From Valencia hispanica (taxonomy: Eukaryota; Chordata; Actinopteri; Cyprinodontiformes; Valenciidae), in the NCBI GenBank assembly GCA_963556495.2, contig OY747702.1, positions 54,089,286 to 54,153,285 on the forward strand: a stretch of DNA of 64,000 bases, read 5' to 3'. The stretch's first letter is position 1. Each line of letters opens with the position of its first letter. Below the pieces are notes generated by a model. It did not search any database, had not been told where the DNA came from, and saw nothing but the letters and a program-made list of their open reading frames with translations. Below, piece after piece: positions 11,510 through 21,300 of the stretch. The position numbers were made by a program, and so were the translations under genes.

Positions 11510-12304
11510 CTGATCTTTTAGTTATCAGGCTCCTCTCCTGTGGAACCAGGTCCCAGTTTTAGTCCATAGTTACTTTAAAGATCAGGCTTAAAACTTTCCT
11601 TTTTGATAAAGCTTATAGTTAGAGTCATCCTGTGCTATCTCTGTAGTTATATAGGCTTAGACTGCTGGAGGACAGACTGACCACTTTTCTTCACTCTGCT
11701 ACTTTTCTCTTCACTACTCTCCAGTTGCATTATTTGCTGTTATTTCGATGGTTAAATTTGTTTTTTTCTTAGTGTTTTTCCCTCCATAGAAGCTACACCT
11801 GGTCTGGTATCCTGCTCAGCTGTGATGCCTTGTTGGACGGCGGGCATCAACTGAGATGAAGCTCCCAGTAACTGAACGTCCAAAGTGTCCTGTTATCAAC
11901 TTTTTACTTTTTTAAATAATAAAAGTACTCTTACTTCAGTTCTTTTTGTTACTTCTGTGTCTCTGTTCTGTCTTCTCAAACCCCCAGACGGTCGTGGCAG
12001 ATGGTCACCTGTACTGAGCCTGGTTCTGCTGGAGATTTCTTTCTGTTAAAGGGAAGTATTTCCTCTCCACTGTCACTACATGCTTGCTCAGTATGAGGGA
12101 TTGCTGTGGATGGAGTCTACATGAACATGGCACAACCTCAAGTCAATGACTCGATGCGATCTGCTCGGATTCCTTAAATAGAAAGCTTTTAAACTGATTG
12201 GAATGTTTGTTTGTTTGTTGTTGAACTAAAATGGCTTTTCTTGTAAAGTGCCTTGAGATGACATATGTTGCGAATCGGCGCTATATAAATAAACTGTATT
12301 GAAC
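11510..12304 (+). mobile_element. L2A-type LINE 3' tail
   Basis: Near-identical in block order to 44806-45634: GATCTTTTAGTTATCAGGC, TCCTCTCCTGTGGAACCAGG, AGACTGCTGGAGGACAGACT, CCCCCAGACGGTCGTGGCAG, then CCTTGAGATGACATATGTTG and a TTGAA end. It holds the last codons of the reverse transcriptase ORF plus the 3' UTR, 5'-truncated, with one internal deletion after TTTTAGTCC. Confidence 0.85.
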
Positions 12305-12425
12305 AACCTCAATGTATCAAAAAATTAAGCCCAGAATTCACACACCTGGCTGATTTAGGCATAAAGTACTCTTTTAATTTTACCCAAGTCTCTTCTGACT
12401 GGACGTAATATTACATTTTGGAGTA

Positions 12426-13397
12426 AGGCAATGATTCAATTCAATTCAATTCAATTCAACTTCAAAAATACTTTATTGATCCCAGAGGGAAATTAAGTGT
12501 TGGTATAGCTCATATAATTAACTCTTTAAGGAGTTCTAGATCATGATTGCTGTATGCAGGAAGGATTTCCTGTAGCTGTCTGTATTGCAGCAAAACTGAA
12601 GAAACCTCAGACTAAAGACGCTCTGTTGTTGTATGAGAGTCTCATGAAGAGGTTGCTCAGGGTTGTCCATAGTTTTATTTTATTTTATAAAGAATCCTTC
12701 TTTGCATCATCATCTCCAGTGGTTCCACAGTAGTGCCCAGAACAGAACCAGCCTTCTTTATCAGGTTGTTGAGCCTTTTTAAGTCCCTGGCTCTGATGCT
12801 GCTACCCCAACAGATAATGGCTGAATCGATTACACTCTCCACAACAGACTTGTAGAAGATTTGCAGCATCTTGCTGGAGGGGCCCTTAGATGGAGCCCTG
12901 GGGCACCCCACATGTGATTTCTGTCTGCTCTGATGAAAAGTTTCCTATTGACACAAAGAAGTTCCTGTTCTTAAGGTAAGACTCAAACCAGCCAAATACT
13001 GTACCAGAGAGTCTGACCCAGCTCACCAGTCGTTTCAATAATATATCATGATTAATAGTGTCAAATGCTGCAAATGCCAGCACAGTGGTTCTTCCACAGT
13101 CTGTATTTATGCGAATGTCATTGAAACCTTCCACGGGGGCAGTCTCAGTGCTGTGGTGAGCAGGGAAACCAGACTGAAACATATCAAAACAGTTGGTCAT
13201 TGTTGGGAAGCTAACTGTTGAAACACCGCTTTTTCAATAATCTTACTGATGTATGGAAGATTTAAGATTGGCCTGTAGTTCTGCATTGACGTGTTGTCCA
13301 GATTCTTCTTCTTTAATATGGTGTTTAATTACTGCTGTTTTTAAAGCCTGAGGGAAAGACACCTGCCAGGAGGGATGAGTTCACTATTTGAATCAAT
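12426..13397 (-). mobile_element. Chimeric LINE: Rex1-like 3' half joined to L2B reverse transcriptase
   Basis: On the minus strand, the 3' part (12426 to about 12885) matches the Rex1-like LINE at 19968-20400, including the tail complement TTTATTGATCCCAGAGGGAA. The 5' part (about 12890-13397) matches the L2B element at 15541-16060. The switch falls just after the L2B codons for GVPQGSI and GPL, directly into the Rex1-like SKMLQIFYKSVV stretch. No L2B 3' UTR or TTGCC tail lies at the joint, so a simple nested insertion does not explain it. The element is 5'-truncated at about 13397. Confidence 0.8.
12675..13200 (-). pseudogene. Fused reverse transcriptase fragments of the chimeric LINE
   Basis: Two overlapping frames. 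At 12886-13200 lies an L2-type RT segment with FQSGFPAHHSTETA, an AAFDTINHDILL stretch corresponding to RT motif A (damaged: the LLDLSAAFD seen in the sister copy is shortened to LAFAAFD), and CGVPQGSI (motif B) at the end. At 12675-12911 lies the Rex1-like C-terminal segment with MLQIFYKSVVESVI, CWGSSIRARDLKRL and NLIKKAGSVLG. The catalytic YADD/YSDD box of neither parent is present, because the joint skips it. It cannot encode an active RT. Confidence 0.8.
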
Positions 13398-13440
13398 TCA
13401 TACTTACTGACTGGGAACATTTTCTACTTTCTATTTAGGT

Positions 13441-13577
13441 CTGACCTAAATATTTATTTTTCTAACTAAATATTTATTTTCATAACTAAATATTTAATTT
13501 TGAAAAAAAATATTTAGTTTGTAAAATAAATATGTAGCTTGGTAACTAAACATTTAGTTAGAAAATCTAACATTTAT
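13441..13577. repeat. Approximately 20-bp tandem/palindromic AT-rich repeat
   Basis: About six units of 19-21 bp built on CTAACTAAATATTTATTTT. Later units read AATATTTAGTTT and TAACTAAACATTTAGTTA, so successive units form inverted pairs. It begins right after the 5' end of the chimeric LINE. The origin is unknown. Confidence 0.7.
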
Positions 13578-14466
13578 AAATACATGAATCACAAGGCAAA
13601 AATATGCGTTTGAGAAATGAAACCCAATTTTTTTTCTCCTATGATAGGCTAAATAACAAAAAATATCGCTGTTAATATTTCATTGTGTGACTTTACAAAC
13701 GGCACACCATACATATAGTGACAGTAGCCCACCCAGAGTCCCAATTGAGCTAAAGTTTGGCGTTATTGCAAGGAGGCCTTCCAATCACAGAGACCTGGAG
13801 CTCATCACGGAAGACAAATCATCAAAACACCTGTGAAAACATCTAAATAGTGGGTCATCAATTTTAAGAAGCAACTATTTTCTCTAATGCCACTAATTAG
13901 CAGACAGGGCAATTTAGCTGGGGGGGGGGCGTTGCTTATTTTGGCCGGGCCCAGTTTTTATTTAACCCCTTTGCGTCTTTACACCCTGTTGGCTGTGTGT
14001 TACATACTTTCGCATCAAATCTGCCTTTTTTGACACCCTTTCTATGTACAATTTCATTTTATACATCATTTAAAAGCTGAGATTCATAGGGGCATGCAGG
14101 GCAGAGAAAGGTTCTGGAGTTTTCCCGAACGGCCATTCTGTTTTAGATCGGTCGCCAGAACCTTTGTTTTTGTGCTCTAAAAGGAGTCGCAGTTGAGCCA
14201 CTGTCATGAGCCTGCTTTGTGTCTGCTTGTGTATGTGATTGAGGCATCTTCCTTTATAGAAAATCTTTGTAAGCGCTACTGGTGGTGCTAGAGCCAGTAA
14301 TTAGCACTTCTTGCTGCTGCGCTGGATTCTGCTGTCATCTATTTTGATATTGTTTGCTAGCTGCTACCAGACGTAAGTAGCTCTCTTCTGCTTTGAAAGG
14401 AAGCCCACCTAACCTCGCAGTGCTTCCAAATATAGGTTGCCTCGGCGCCAGAAAGTTTGAGATATC
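13578..14466. other. Unannotated sequence with a poly-G tract
   Basis: No gene or repeat that I can name. A run of nine or so G occurs at 13921-13929. The region 14100-14450 is less AT-rich than its surroundings and may hold an unrecognised element. Confidence 0.4.
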
Positions 14467-14686
14467 CATGGCAAGGCAAGGCAATTTTTTTTGTATAGCA
14501 CACTTTCAACAGCAGGGCAATTCAAGGTACTTTACATGATTTGGTGATTTAAAAAAGAAAAAAACAACAATGGAAATTAAAAGTAAAAGAAACACACATT
14601 ACACATGATACACAATAAAGCAAGAGAAAGATAAAAAATAAAAGCAAGAGAGCATGAACACCTTTCATACATATGACATCAAGCAT

Positions 14687-15073
14687 TTACTCAAAGGCAA
14701 TTCTAAACAGATGGGTTTTCAGTCTCGATTTAAAGCAGTTCAGAGTTTCAGCAGCTCTGCACTCGTCAGGAAGTCTGTTCCAGATAAGGGGAGCATAGAA
14801 ACTGAAAGCTGCTTCTCCATGTTTAGTTCTGAGTCTAGGGATGTTTAGTAGGCTAGAGTTGGAGGACCTGAGTGGTCTTAGTGGTTGGTACCATGACAAC
14901 AGGTCTTCAACATATTTTGGTGCTAAGCCATGTAATGATTTATAAACTAGTAAAAGTATTTTGAAGTCTATTCTCTGAGCTACATGGAGCCAGTGTAAGG
15001 ACTTTAGAACTGGGGTGATGTGCTCTACTTTCCTGGTTCTAGTGAGGACTCGAGCAGCAGCGTTCTGGATCAA
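14687..15073 (-). pseudogene. L2B LINE C-terminal domain
   Basis: The 128 codons contain IQNAAARVLTRTRK, LHWLHVAQRIDFKILL, YKSLHGLAPKY, FSFYAPLIWNRLPDECR and KTHLFRIAFE. This is the conserved region after the RT thumb in fish L2-like LINEs. It is separated from the RT frame by a frameshift at about 15080. The same domain in a different subfamily is at 44346-44928. Confidence 0.85.
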
Positions 15074-15084
15074 CTGCAGCTGTC

Positions 15085-16157
15085 TTATTGACTTTTTAGG
15101 CAGACCTGTGAAGATGCTGTTGCAGTAATCAATCCGACTAAAGATAACGCATGGATGAGTTTTTTGAGGTCGTGTTGCAACATCAGTCGTTTAATTCTAG
15201 AGATGTTCTTCAGGTGATAGAAGGCTGACCTTGTTATTGCCTTTATGTGACCCTGGAGGTTCAGGTCTGAGTCCATTACTACACCTAGGTTTCGAACCAG
15301 ATCAGTAGTTTCTAGCTGTATTAATTTAAGCTGTGTGCTGACTCTTGATCGTTCCTCCTTGGGTCCAAAAATAATCACTTCAGTTTTGTTTCTATTCAGC
15401 TGGAGAAAGTTATGACACATCCATCCATTTATTTGGTCAATGCATTGATTTAGGGTTTGAATGGGTTCAGAGTCACCTGGTGACATTGTAATGTAGAGCT
15501 GAGTGTCATCTGCGTAGTTATGGTAGCTAATGTTATTGGATGGAGCCCTGGGGCACCCCACATGTGATTTCTGTTCGTTCTGATGAAAAGTTTCCTATTG
15601 AAACATAGAAGTCCCTGTTCTTTAGGTAAGATTCGAACGAGCCAAGTAGTGTACCAGAGAGTTCGACCCAGCTCTCCAGTCGTTCCAATAAAATATCATG
15701 ATCAACAGTGTCAAATGCTGCACTGAGGTCCAACAGAACCAGCACTGTGGTTCTACCACAGTCTGTATTTATGCGGATGTCATTGAAAACTTTGACGAGG
15801 GCAGTCTCAGTGCTGTAGTGTGCACGGAAACCAGACTGAAAAACATCAAAGCGGTTGGTCATTGTTATGAAGCTATTCAACTGCTGAAACAGCTTTTTCA
15901 ATAATCTTACTGATGAATGGAAGATTAGAGATTGGCCTGTAGTTCTGCATTAACGTGTTGTCCAGATTTTTCTTCTTTAGCAGTGGTTTAATAACTGCTG
16001 TTTTTAAAGCCTGAGGGAAGACACCTGATAGCAGGGATGAGTTCACTATTTGAACAAGATCAGACCCAATAACAGGAAGAACTTTCTTTAGAAAAGCTGT
16101 GGGTAGGATATCAAGACAGCAGGAGGAGGAGCTTAATTGGATAATGATTTTTTTCAA
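15085..16157 (-). pseudogene. L2B LINE reverse transcriptase
   Basis: The RT is spread over three frames. At 15873-16157 lies the palm start (AFLKKVLPVIGSDLVQIVN, AVIKPLLKKK, NYRPISNLPF). At 15533-15901 lie FQSGFRAHYSTETA, motif A VLLDLSAAFDTVDHD (catalytic D at residue 58 of that frame) and motif B CGVPQGSI at residues 114-121. At 15085-15561 lies motif C, YADD, at residues 16-19, then [10 protein letters not shown] and [14 protein letters not shown]. Between GSI and YADD about 20 residues normally present (GPLLF and the following helix) are missing, and the frame shifts there. It is inactive. Confidence 0.85.
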
Positions 16158-17614
16158 GGCTGTTCTGGTTTAATTCATGGAATTCAGACATTTTCTCTAC
16201 ATTGTTGTTGATTGGGGATGGCACTGGTTGTGGGTTCGATATTGAGGTACAGATTGACCGTCTAATTGTTAGAATCTTTTCAGTGAAAAAGCTGGCAAAG
16301 TCATTGCAGGCCCTAGTAGAGTTTAGTTCTCGGGCTACTGTCACTAAAGGATTAGTTAGTCTTTCCACTGTTGCAAATAGGGTCCGTGCATTATTAATGT
16401 TTCTGTTGATTTCAGAAAAGAACGAATCCCCAGCATCTTTTATAGTTAGCTGATATCTATTCAGTCTCTCTTTGTAGATCTCACAGTGAACCTGGAGTCG
16501 AGTTTTCTGCCATTTTCTCTCGGCGCGTCGACACTCTCTTTTTTCACTACGTACCAGTGGATTACTTGTCCACGGAGACTTCTTTCTACCTGAGACTACT
16601 TTCACTTTAGTTGGAGCAATGGAATCCATGATGTCTGAGATTTTCCCAAGGAAATTATCTACCAACTTATTTACTGAGTTTGAGTTGGGAGATGAGGGGG
16701 ATGTGGTGGAAGGGTAAATACGTTTAAAAGTTTCAACTGAGCTGTCCCCTAGAAAACGCTTTTTTATAGTGGTCTTACTCTGGCTGGATAATTTAGCAGA
16801 GATGGTACTTTCAAAGAAAATACAGAAATGGTCAGATAACGCAATATTAATTACAGAGATGTTGGAAATATTTAAACCTTTGCTGATAATTAAGTCCAGA
16901 GTTTGTCCTTTATTGTGTGTTGGTTGTTTGACATGCTGGATCAGGCCGAAGTTGTGGAGAGTATCATCTAATGTTTTTGCTTGTCTATCTTGGGGGTTGT
17001 CGGTATGGATGTTAAAGTCCCCCACAATGATTAGTTGGTCATAGTCGATACATATTACAGAAAGAAGGTCATTGAAATCATTAAAGAAGTTAGAGTTAAG
17101 TTTTGGTGGTTTATATAAACTTAGAAATAACGCTTTGTTAGGCTCATTTATCTGGGTGGCTAGGTATTCAAAAGAATCAAACGTGCCCAGGGTTACCTTT
17201 TTAAAGTTCATTGAGTTGTGATAAATGGTGGCTACACCTCCACCTCGTCTGTGCTTTCTGCTCTCGCTTAAGAAATTATAATTTGGAGGAGTAGATTCTA
17301 TTAATGCAGTTGTTTCGTTATTTTCATCTAGCCAAGTTTCTGATTAAAAGATGGGCGTGTAAATTATGCTCAGTGATGAAGTCATTGATAAGAAAAGACT
17401 TCCCGGACAGAGATCGAATGTTTAATAAAGCTAACTTAAGTATTGCGATGATGGGCAGCTGAACCTTCTGACAGGTTATCAATTTAGGATGTTGTTTAAT
17501 ATGAGAGCGTGTGGTTAACGATTTATGTTTCCTGCTGCTGATAATCACTGAAATCTTAGACTCGGGGGGGGGGGGGGGGGGGGGGGACAAGTTTAGGTGT
17601 TTATTGTGTCCCAA
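16111..17614 (-). pseudogene. L2B LINE APE-type endonuclease
   Basis: The N-terminal part (frame 17324-17614) has the [18 protein letters not shown] start of the endonuclease. A frameshift near 17330 then leads to the 366-codon frame 16111-17211. That frame contains the catalytic-site motifs VGDFNIH (residues 63-69), QPTH (96-99), TLDLI (104-108) and LSDH (125-128), followed by a basic linker (KKSPWTSNPLVRSEKRECRR). This domain nicks target DNA to prime reverse transcription in the family. The frame ends just before the RT palm. Confidence 0.88.
17564..17586. repeat. Poly-G tract, 23 bases
   Basis: An uninterrupted run of 23 G inside the LINE endonuclease leader. On the LINE coding strand it is poly-C encoding Pro repeats. 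Its length is prone to slippage and to sequencing error. Confidence 0.9.
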
Positions 17615-17830
17615 ATTTGATTTGCTCGTTCAGTCTGTCTGTAAAGTTTCTAAATGGAGACTCATTTGATGTGGCTGATTCACAGGAAGATGAAGACTTA
17701 ATCTCTGATGGTTGTTTATCTGTTCGGTCCTGTGGTGTCATCATGAGCATTAGTGAGCAAAAATTGTTAATAAGAGAAAAACTTCTGAAAAGTTTGATCA
17801 TTTGCATCCCTTCATAGGAGAGAGTCCCTC

Positions 17831-18281
17831 ACCCGTTCTAATTAATCCTCATCTTTGTTTCTGATCTTCCCCTGAAGCCTCCCCAACACTCCCTTATATC
17901 CCAGGAAGCTTTTTTCACCTACGCAGCATCTGCTTTTTGCTTTCTGCTCCATTGTTGTAGTGGTAATTAACTGGCAAAATGTAAGCAACAGCATGTCATG
18001 ATATGGCCACATCATTATTCCCAAACATCCTGCAAGCATATGGCACCAAATGTTACATTTCTCTAATAACCCCTGAGAGTTCTAGTGTAACCTAAGAGAA
18101 GAAAAGGAACGGTTTAGGTTGGATATCAAGGGTTCAGCAGTTAAGCTGAGAGCTGTCAATTAATTCTGCCAACAGTAGATGTTTACAGGAGAAAGCTTGG
18201 AGCTGTTTAGCTTTTAAAAATAGAGAAAACAGAAGAACAGGTGCAACAATATATAGTGTTAACAGTTCAGAACAAAGGTCC
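17831..18281. other. No recognisable feature
   Basis: Unique-looking sequence between the LINE 5' end and the LTR element. Part of 17831-18040 could be LINE 5' UTR, but I have no second copy to test this. Confidence 0.4.
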
Positions 18282-18335
18282 TGTGTTGGAAAATTGTCAT
18301 GCAATTAGGAATTAAGTGTATATTCTCTGTTTAGT
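18282..18335 (+). repeat. Remnant of the 5' LTR
   Basis: Only the first 54 bp survive. They differ from the 3' LTR at two positions, offset exactly 1000 bp. The sequence diverges abruptly after CTGTTTAGT. Confidence 0.8.
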
Positions 18336-19281
18336 TTACAAAGTTTTAATTTGATCTGAAAACCTTCTTTACTTCATGCTGGGAGTAGTTAATTCTTGGG
18401 ATTTTTTTACTCTCACAAGTTGGAATGGTTGGTTGTCTGTTTTTCTTGGCATGGATTTAGTACAGAGTGATTTGGAGACATTTATATTAATTATAATCTA
18501 GCTTCAGTTGATGAGGTTTGGCTCATTAACCAGGTTGTGAGTTGATTAGAATTGCTTTTGCACACAGTTGCATCAGGTTGATCTGAAACCATACTCAGAG
18601 TGTGTTGGATATACTTGTCATATTCATCCTATTCATCTTTTGTGAATTGGCTCACCTATGTTTGAAGATCAATGCTCTAATACCTAATTAGCTCAGCTCC
18701 CAAAGGTCGCATTGGGAGGTTCTCTCTGGAGGGCCTTCTGAGGAGTGACCACTCTCTCTTTTCTGAGGAAGGACTGATCGGTGGCTACGGGTCACTGGAT
18801 GCTGGCGGAGGCTGACTTCACGGCAACAGACAACAAAAAGTGCAAGGGAAGAGTATACATTTCAACATCTAGTGTTGATGTAATACCCTCTGAAGTGTAC
18901 TGGAAGATGCTACATAATTTCTCCTTTGTTCTGTGTTTTATCTAGAGCATCCTGACAGATGACGAGACCTGTGGATGGCCGCCTCTGGGGCGAGGGGCTG
19001 TAGAGATGACATTTTTCCCACATGAAAATGGCGTAAGATAACCCCGTGGGTTTTCGGTCTCAATGCACAGGAGACTCAGCAAAGTCATCGGGAAGGATCT
19101 AATATTTGTCACTGTGAGCTAATTCCATGGCCAAGCATGTCTCATGTCTGATTGTAATTTGTGTTTTGAACATTGTCTTTTTTTTGGATCAACCTACCAA
19201 CCTTTTAGGGAGATTTGTGATAGCACTTTTGAATTTTCCTTTATATTTATGGTATTATTTAAGTTAAAAAAAGCAGGGAAT

Positions 19282-19725
19282 TGTGGTGGAAAATTGTTAT
19301 GCAATTAGGAATTAAGTGTATATTCTCTGTTTAGTGAATGCATCTAAGGAAATGACAAGCTTATTGTTCCAGTTTAATGTTATGAGAAAGATATATGTGT
19401 AAGGTCACCAGAGAGACAGACGCCGGGGCAGTAAGATAACAGTCTGGCCTTCGGATGAGCTGCTTTATGCGTTGATGTAAGACTCGTGTGAAGCAGTTCT
19501 CCGGAGGCGGGGCGTGAACGTTGGAGAAGACATCTACAGAGATAAACAATGATTGCGGAATACTATTTAAGCGGTTAGTTAGAAAGGTTGGTTAGGGTGA
19601 TGCATGAGTAACTCTGTCCCCTCCATGTTCTGGCCAGACATGTTTGAATTAAATACTTAAACGCCTTCTTGGACTAAAGTCTTATTTATTATGGAAATCC
19701 TGAGATACTATTTTTTGCCATTACA
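19282..19725 (+). repeat. 3' LTR, 444 bp
   Basis: It begins TGTGGTGG and ends CCATTACA, an imperfect inverted TG...CA pair. Internally there is a TATA-like TATTTAA at 19564-19570 and a possible ATTAAA polyadenylation signal at 19648-19653, in the right order for U3-R-U5. Confidence 0.75.
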
Positions 19726-19838
19726 GTCCACTCCAATGGTCGGGCCACTACTGTGCTCCAGTGTGTTTTATATCTGTTCTGGGTTGCAGTCATACATGCC
19801 TAATTATGCTATGAAATGAAGGAGCAAAATTTGAAAAA

Positions 19839-19843
<5 letters not shown>

Positions 19844-19928
<85 letters not shown>
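19844..19928. repeat. (AT)n microsatellite
   Basis: An uninterrupted AT dinucleotide run of about 85 bp, ending 40 bp before a LINE tail. Confidence 0.95.
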
Positions 19929-19930
<2 letters not shown>

Positions 19931-19967
19931 AATAAACTGGATAAAGTTATGAAACTCTTTTCTCATA

Positions 19968-21117
19968 TTCAATTAAATTCAAAAATACTTTATCGATCCC
20001 AGAGGGAAATTAAGTGTTGGTATAGCTCATATAATTAATTCTTTAAGGAGTTGTTGTAGATCATGATGGCTGTGGGCAGGAAGGATTTCCTGTAGCAGTC
20101 TGTATTACAGCGAAACTGAAGAAGCCTCCGACTGAAGACGCTCTGTTGTTGTATGACTGTCTCATGAAGAGGATGCTCAGGGTTGTCCATAATTGTTTTG
20201 ATTTTATAAAGAATCCTTCTTTGCATTATCATCTCCAGATTTTCCACAGTTTTCCCAAGAACAGAACCAGCCTTCTTTATCAGGTTGTTTAGCCTTTTTA
20301 AATCCCTGGCTCTGATGCTGCTACCCCAACAGATGACAGCTGAAGAGATTACATTCTCCACAACAGACTTGTAGAAGATCTCCTGCATCTTGCTGCAAAC
20401 CTTGAAGGACCTAAGCTTCCTCAAGAAGTCCAGTCTGCTCTGTCCCTTCTTGTAGACGGTTTCACTGTTGCGCCTCCAGTCCAGTCTGTTGTCAAGGTGA
20501 ACTCCGAGGTATTTATATTCCTCAACCACCTCCACTTCTTCTCCCATGATGGAAACAGTTTTTGACTTATCCCTGTTTCTTCTGAAATCTACAATCATCT
20601 CCTTTGTTTTGTTCACATTCAAGGTGAGACGATTGTTTCCACACCATGTCACAAAGCGGTCCACCAGCTCTCTGTATTCAGCTTCTTGTCCATCTGAGTC
20701 ATCTGAGTATTTCTGCAGATGACAGGTCTCTGATTTGTACTGGAAGTCTGAGGTGTACAGAGTGAAAAGGAATGTTGAGAGTACGGTCCCCTGTGGTGCT
20801 CCTGTGCTGCTGACCACCTGGTTTGACACACAATTCTTCAGTCTCACAAATTGTGGTCTGTTGGTCAGGTAGTCATTGATCCAGGCGATTGTTGAGGGCT
20901 CCACCTGTGTCTTCAGGAGTTTCTGACAAAGCAAATCAGGCCAAATTGTGTTAAATGCACTGGCGAAATCAAAGAACATGATCCTCAAAGTGCTGCCTGC
21001 TTTGTCCAGATGTCAGTGGGTTGGCTAAAGCAGGTGGATGATGGCATCTTCAACTCCAACTCCACAGCAATAAGCAAACTGCAGCGGGTCCTGATACGTT
21101 CTTGTTTGCTTACTCAG
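19968..21117 (-). mobile_element. Rex1-like LINE, 5'-truncated (minus strand)
   Basis: The tail on the plus strand reads TTCAATTAAATTCAAAAATACTTTAT with CGATCCCAGAGGGAAATTAA, matching the tail of the chimeric copy at 12426. The coding part runs from 20035 up to about 21115, where the homology to LINE RT (a DPLQFAY-type segment before the main frame) ends. The name Rex1-like is inferred from the RT style (CR1 group, FYKSVV and CWGSS motifs) and could be another related fish family. Confidence 0.8.
20035..21115 (-). pseudogene. Rex1-like LINE reverse transcriptase, partial
   Basis: The open part (20035-20988, 317 codons) keeps motif A FFDFASAFNTI with D7, motif B GAPQGTVLS at 63-71 and motif C YSDD at 94-97. 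It also has LTLNVNKTKEMIVDFRR, YKYLGVHLDNRLDW and the C-terminal IFYKSVVENVI, CWGSSIRARDLKRL. Upstream (20989-21115) the frame continues with a DPLQFAY-like RT segment, broken by stops after AIIHLL. A few residues after YSDD are missing compared with relatives. There is no endonuclease, since the copy is truncated. It is inactive, but the best preserved RT core in the window. Confidence 0.88.
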
Positions 21118-21195
21118 GGGTGTGTTATATATGATACCTATGTGGCCTTTTAGACATATTGTTTTAGTATAGGAGATGATCTTTTTATTCCTTCA

Positions 21196-21300
21196 GTTTT
21201 TACTAGCCCCGTGTAACGGTACATGTATTTTTGATTTTTCGGTACAGCCCTGTCGGTTCAATACGCACATGTACCAATCGAATACAGCAGTTTTCTAGCT
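21196..21300 (+). mobile_element. Possible DNA-element terminus (GGGGTGYAACGGTAC type)
   Basis: CCCCGTGTAACGGTACATG followed by TTTTTCGGTACAGCCCTGTCGGTTCAATACGC resembles the end of a common fish DNA element. The complementary terminus appears at about 48380-48398. I could not place the other end of this copy. Confidence 0.4.

Larger units (their letters stand above)
14467..17830 (-). mobile_element. L2B LINE, nearly full length (minus strand)
   Basis: The largest LINE copy in the window, about 3.3 kb. Reading the minus strand, it has a short N-terminal coding stretch (about 17810-17600), an APE-type endonuclease, a reverse transcriptase, a C-terminal domain and a 3' UTR that ends in TTGCCTTGCC repeats at 14467. 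The same tail occurs at 7857-8150 and 47019-47320. Frameshifts near 17330, 16150 and 15540, plus a small deletion in the RT core, make it inactive. The clade is inferred as L2 (CR1 group) from domain order, the C-terminal motifs and the short tandem-repeat tail. Confidence 0.85.
18282..19725 (+). mobile_element. Decayed LTR retroelement with 4-bp target duplication
   Basis: The first 54 bp (18282-18335) match the start of the complete LTR at 19282-19725 at 52 of 54 positions. The pair is flanked by GTCC on the outside (18278-18281 and 19726-19729). The rest of the 5' LTR and most of the interior are deleted, leaving 946 bp of internal sequence. Decayed coding-like stretches without a recognisable domain occur at about 18800-19190. 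A purine-rich tract (AAAAAAAGCAGGGAA) lies just before the 3' LTR, as expected of a polypurine tract. Whether it is gypsy-like or an endogenous retrovirus cannot be told from this. Confidence 0.75.

Noticed and set aside
13441..13577. Short regular repeats considered as a CRISPR-like array
   Set aside because: There are no unique spacers, units are diverged and alternate in orientation, and the genome is eukaryotic.
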